DNA of 64,000 nucleotides, from NCBI RefSeq assembly GCF_030406325.1, contig NZ_JAUEQY010000001.1:248001-312000 (forward strand), given 5' to 3'. Position 1 is the stretch's first letter, and each line of letters opens with the position of its first letter. The notes under the pieces were generated by a model. It made no database searches, was not told the origin of the DNA, and worked only from the letters and a program-made list of their open reading frames with translations. This document shows positions 62,070 to 64,000 of this stretch, piece after piece. This DNA comes from Actinomadura sp. DC4. GTDB lineage: Bacteria; Actinomycetota; Actinomycetes; Streptosporangiales; Streptosporangiaceae. The position numbers and the translations under genes are program-made.

Positions 62070-63005
62070 TCACCCGCGTACGCCGGTGAGCTCGACCGGC
62101 TCGGCGATGACGTCGACCATCGCGCCGTTGCGCAGGACGGTGAGCTGCAGCGGCCGGCCGATCGCGGAGGCGAACAGCAGCCGCTGCAGGCTCCGCGCGT
62201 CGGTCGTCGCGCTACCGCCGGCGCTGAGCAGCAGGTCACCGGCGCGCAGCCCCGCGCGGGCGGCCGGGCTGCCGTGCGCGACCTCGACGACCCGCAGCGC
62301 CCGGCGTACGCCCGTGCGGGCACGGAGAGGGCTGGGTACGGGCGCGGGCGTGGTGACCAGCCCGAGGTAGGCCCGCCGAACCCGCCCGTCCCGCATGAGC
62401 GCGCCGATGATCCGCTGGGTGGTGTCGTTGATCGGCACCGCCAGCCCGAGCCCGATCCCGGCCACCGCCGTGTTGATCCCGACGACGCGTCCGCCGGCGT
62501 CGGCGAGGGCGCCGCCGGAGTTGCCGGGGTTGAGCGCGGCGTCGGTCTGGATCACGTCCTCGATGAGCCGCGTGGCCGCCCCGTCGTGGGCCGGAAGCGA
62601 CCGCCCGAGCGCGCTGATGACCCCGGCCGTGACGGACCCGGCGAGCCCGAGGGGATTCCCGACGGCGACGACGAGCTGCCCGACGACGAGCCCGGCACTG
62701 TCCCCGAGAGCGGCGGGCTCCGGGGTGTCCCCATTGGCCCTGATGACCGCGAGATCGGAGAGCGGGTCGACCCCGACGACGGTGAACGAGGTGTCGTCCC
62801 CATCGGCGAACGCGGCCGAGCCTTCACGAGCACCCCCGACGACGTGCGCGTTGGTGAGCAGGAACCCGTCGTCGGTGAACACGACGCCCGAGCCGGTGCC
62901 CTCACGCCCACCATGCCGAACACGAAGACTCGCCACCCGCGGAGTCAGGTCCCGGGCGACGGAGGAGACGACCTGGGAGTAGGCGTCAAGAGGTTCGCTG
63001 GACAT
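62070..63005 (-). CDS. HtrA/DegP-like S1C serine protease with PDZ domain, no membrane anchor
   Basis: 311 residues from the ATG at 63005 with GGAGG four bases upstream. The trypsin-like domain has the triad His54 (LLTNAHVVGG), Asp84 (DPLSDLAVIRA) and Ser163 (NPGNSGGALADAGG). A PDZ domain follows (YLGLVTTPAP, SPAARAGLRAGDLLLSAGG). Unlike the usual actinobacterial HtrA proteins it has neither signal peptide nor membrane segment, so it would act in the cytoplasm. It may serve protein quality control or be the protease part of a conflict system; the two small genes upstream carry motifs of the latter kind. Confidence 0.9.
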   Translation of the reverse strand: MSSEPLDAYSQVVSSVARDLTPRVASLRVRHGGREGTGSGVVFTDDGFLLTNAHVVGGAREGSAAFADGDDTSFTVVGVDPLSDLAVIRANGDTPEPAALGDSAGLVVGQLVVAVGNPLGLAGSVTAGVISALGRSLPAHDGAATRLIEDVIQTDAALNPGNSGGALADAGGRVVGINTAVAGIGLGLAVPINDTTQRIIGALMRDGRVRRAYLGLVTTPAPVPSPLRARTGVRRALRVVEVAHGSPAARAGLRAGDLLLSAGGSATTDARSLQRLLFASAIGRPLQLTVLRNGAMVDVIAEPVELTGVRG

Positions 63006-63136
63006 CACACCTCCAGATGATTACATCATTACACCTCAACTCTCGGAGGTGGAGATGTCTTCCCTCTGGAGGAACGATCGCGGGTGCGGCCGCCGCCCGT
63101 GGGTCGCCGGCCCGGCCGGCGTAAATCCTTCCCTGT

Positions 63137-63166
63137 GGCAGATGGCAGGGGCTCTCGCCATCTGCC
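63137..63166 (-). terminator. Strong hairpin between the GDQINVHG gene pair and the HtrA-like gene
   Basis: GGCAGATGGC (63137-63146) and GCCATCTGCC (63157-63166) are perfect inverted repeats with a 10-base loop. It lies 74 bases after the stop of the small gene at 63240 and 132 bases before the protease start on the same strand. No T-run follows, so it may be a rho-independent-like terminator of the actinobacterial (U-less) type or an RNA processing structure. Confidence 0.55.
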
Positions 63167-63239
63167 GGGTGGGCTCAGGCCGACGTATTGCGTACGGTCC
63201 GCTGCCGGCGATGTCGGCGGGCGGCGGATGTCGTGGACG

Positions 63240-63548
63240 TCACTGAAAAGCCGCGCTGAGAAGATTGGCCAGCGTGCTGCCTATGATCTCTCGAACAACC
63301 TCAGGTGCGCCTGTCCTCATCATGTGTTCGAGCCGTCCAAGATGTCCTCGCTGGCTCTTGATCTCCTCGTCGGCTCCCCGTGCGTCGAGTATGGCACCGC
63401 TTTCCGACATGAAGCCCTTGGCCTGCAACTGTCGGATGAGGAAGTCCCGCTCACGGGCCACGTCGGCCGAGAGGCCCTGGTTGACGATCTTGCCGGTGTT
63501 GTGGGTGCCGTGCACGTTGATCTGGTCGCCGCCGAAGTGGTCGCCCAC
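63240..63548 (-). CDS. Small protein with N-terminal GGDQINVHG motif
   Basis: 102 residues from the GTG at 63548, which begins two bases after the stop of the preceding gene; the ATG at 63584 would only add residues read from that gene's end in another frame. The N-terminus is GDHFGGDQINVHGTHNTGK, a glycine-rich beta-hairpin motif of the kind found at the ends of proteins in actinobacterial conflict and NLR-like loci. The rest is helical (SADVARERDFLIRQLQAKGF, REIIGSTLANLLSAAFQ). Nearly the same motif ends the neighbour encoded upstream. The hairpin may be a homotypic interaction element. Function unknown. Confidence 0.6.
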   Translation of the reverse strand: MGDHFGGDQINVHGTHNTGKIVNQGLSADVARERDFLIRQLQAKGFMSESGAILDARGADEEIKSQRGHLGRLEHMMRTGAPEVVREIIGSTLANLLSAAFQ

Positions 63549-63549
63549 T

Positions 63550-64000
63550 TTAGAGCACCCGCTTTCCCGTGTTGTTGGATCCATGCACGTTTATCTGGTC
63601 GCCTTCGACCTGGCTCAGGTGGCTGATGCTATAGACGACCGGCCGATCGGGCGGGTTGTCGATCGCGGCGACGAGGCTGTTGTAGAGGTTGAAGATCGGA
63701 TCCCAGTATTCACTCGACACCGCGAAGACCGGCTCCCCGGTGCTCTCCAGGAGAAGAATGAACTTCCGCTTCCGGCTCAGGATCTGGATCAGCTGTACGA
63801 CATAATAGAAGGTCAACGCGAACAGCATGAAAGAGACGAAGATCAGAGGAGGGAATGCGAAGGTGAATGTGAACGTCGATATGGCCGAGAACAAAGAGAG
63901 GGCCAATTTCCGTAACACGCTGAACGCGGATCGGAAATTCGGGTTCCAGGTGAACACGCTGATCCGTGCGATGTTGTGCAGCTGGTAGGCCTCGGGGGGC
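63550..64000 (-). CDS. DUF6232-like membrane protein (5' end beyond right edge), GDQINVHG tail
   Basis: The frame is open to the right edge. It reads EAYQLHNIARISVFTWNPNF and then two close hydrophobic segments (FTFTFAFPPLIFVSFMLFAL, FYYVVQLIQIL), a short beta domain (KFILLLESTGEPVFAV) and the tail VEGDQINVHGSNNTGKRVL. The layout fits the DUF6232 family: a short beta N-terminus, a membrane hairpin and a cytoplasmic C-terminus with a conserved strand. The N-terminus is outside the window. Its end almost touches the next gene (63548), so the two are co-transcribed and share the hairpin motif. The DNA here is less GC-rich than the genome average. Confidence 0.65.
   Translation of the reverse strand, partial: PPEAYQLHNIARISVFTWNPNFRSAFSVLRKLALSLFSAISTFTFTFAFPPLIFVSFMLFALTFYYVVQLIQILSRKRKFILLLESTGEPVFAVSSEYWDPIFNLYNSLVAAIDNPPDRPVVYSISHLSQVEGDQINVHGSNNTGKRVL

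Overview
The window is chromosomal DNA of a high-GC actinomycete. Evidence: strong GC bias in third codon positions, many GTG starts, dense ATGA/GTGA start-stop overlaps, a mycobacterial-type imuA'-imuB-dnaE2 mutasome under a GAAC-N4-GTTC LexA box, and families typical of filamentous actinobacteria (PadR with partner membrane protein, NB-ARC/TPR, EACC1, DUF6232). A Streptosporangiales/Thermomonosporaceae-like host is my guess; nothing here proves the genus. No rRNA, tRNA, integrase, transposase or CRISPR array was seen.

Layout. 0-3.5 kb: a secreted glycosidase-like protein cut by the left edge, a class 3 lipase, an HxlR regulator and a broken aldo/keto reductase. 3.7-10 kb: a compact, somewhat less GC-rich island. 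Its leftward operon encodes a small protein, an HTH protein, an HhH-GPD glycosylase-like protein, a radical SAM protein, a dTMP-kinase-like protein and a NUDIX hydrolase; divergent from it are an XRE-TPR regulator and a 5-formyl-THF cyclo-ligase. The set suggests a nucleotide/thymine or base-directed system and is the best candidate for something undescribed. 10-15.4 kb: SOS mutasome. 15.5-17 kb: PadR pair. 17-19.8 kb: a caspase-TPR protein translationally coupled to a shortened ClpC-like ATPase. 20-23.7 kb: methyltransferase, CGNR regulator, DUF1772, AraC and HAD genes. 23.7-24.75 kb: a non-coding block with three kinds of short repeats.

24.75-41 kb: a large catabolic island. One leftward operon (amidohydrolase, alpha/beta hydrolase, CoxM-CoxS-CoxL-type molybdenum hydroxylase, CoxG) starts divergently from ubiX-lysR-gntR. 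A second leftward operon carries a nitrilase, a taurine/NMT1-type ABC importer, an isochorismatase-like amidohydrolase, a UbiD decarboxylase and a second GntR. Together they look like uptake, hydroxylation, prenyl-FMN-dependent decarboxylation and C-N hydrolysis of a (hetero)aromatic carboxylate or amide. An orphan EACC1 conflict-system component sits inside this island.

41-52 kb: a membrane-tethered NB-ARC/TPR protein, a DUF2293 protein, a ferredoxin/metallo-beta-lactamase protein, MarR with a molybdopterin oxidoreductase, and a TPR-SseB-DUF1266 giant. 52-57 kb: LysE exporter, FMN reductase/MarR pair, then a scar of decaying genes (short YVTN protein, frameshifted leucine dehydrogenase fused to ankyrin repeats, Lrp lacking its N-terminus). 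57-61 kb: xylose catabolism (xylA-xylB and a ROK repressor). 61-64 kb: membrane and secreted hypotheticals, an HtrA-like protease, and two small proteins sharing a GDQINVHG motif, the last cut by the right edge.

Starts were chosen by ribosome-binding site, coupling and family alignment. All functions are read from sequence motifs by eye; no database search was run.
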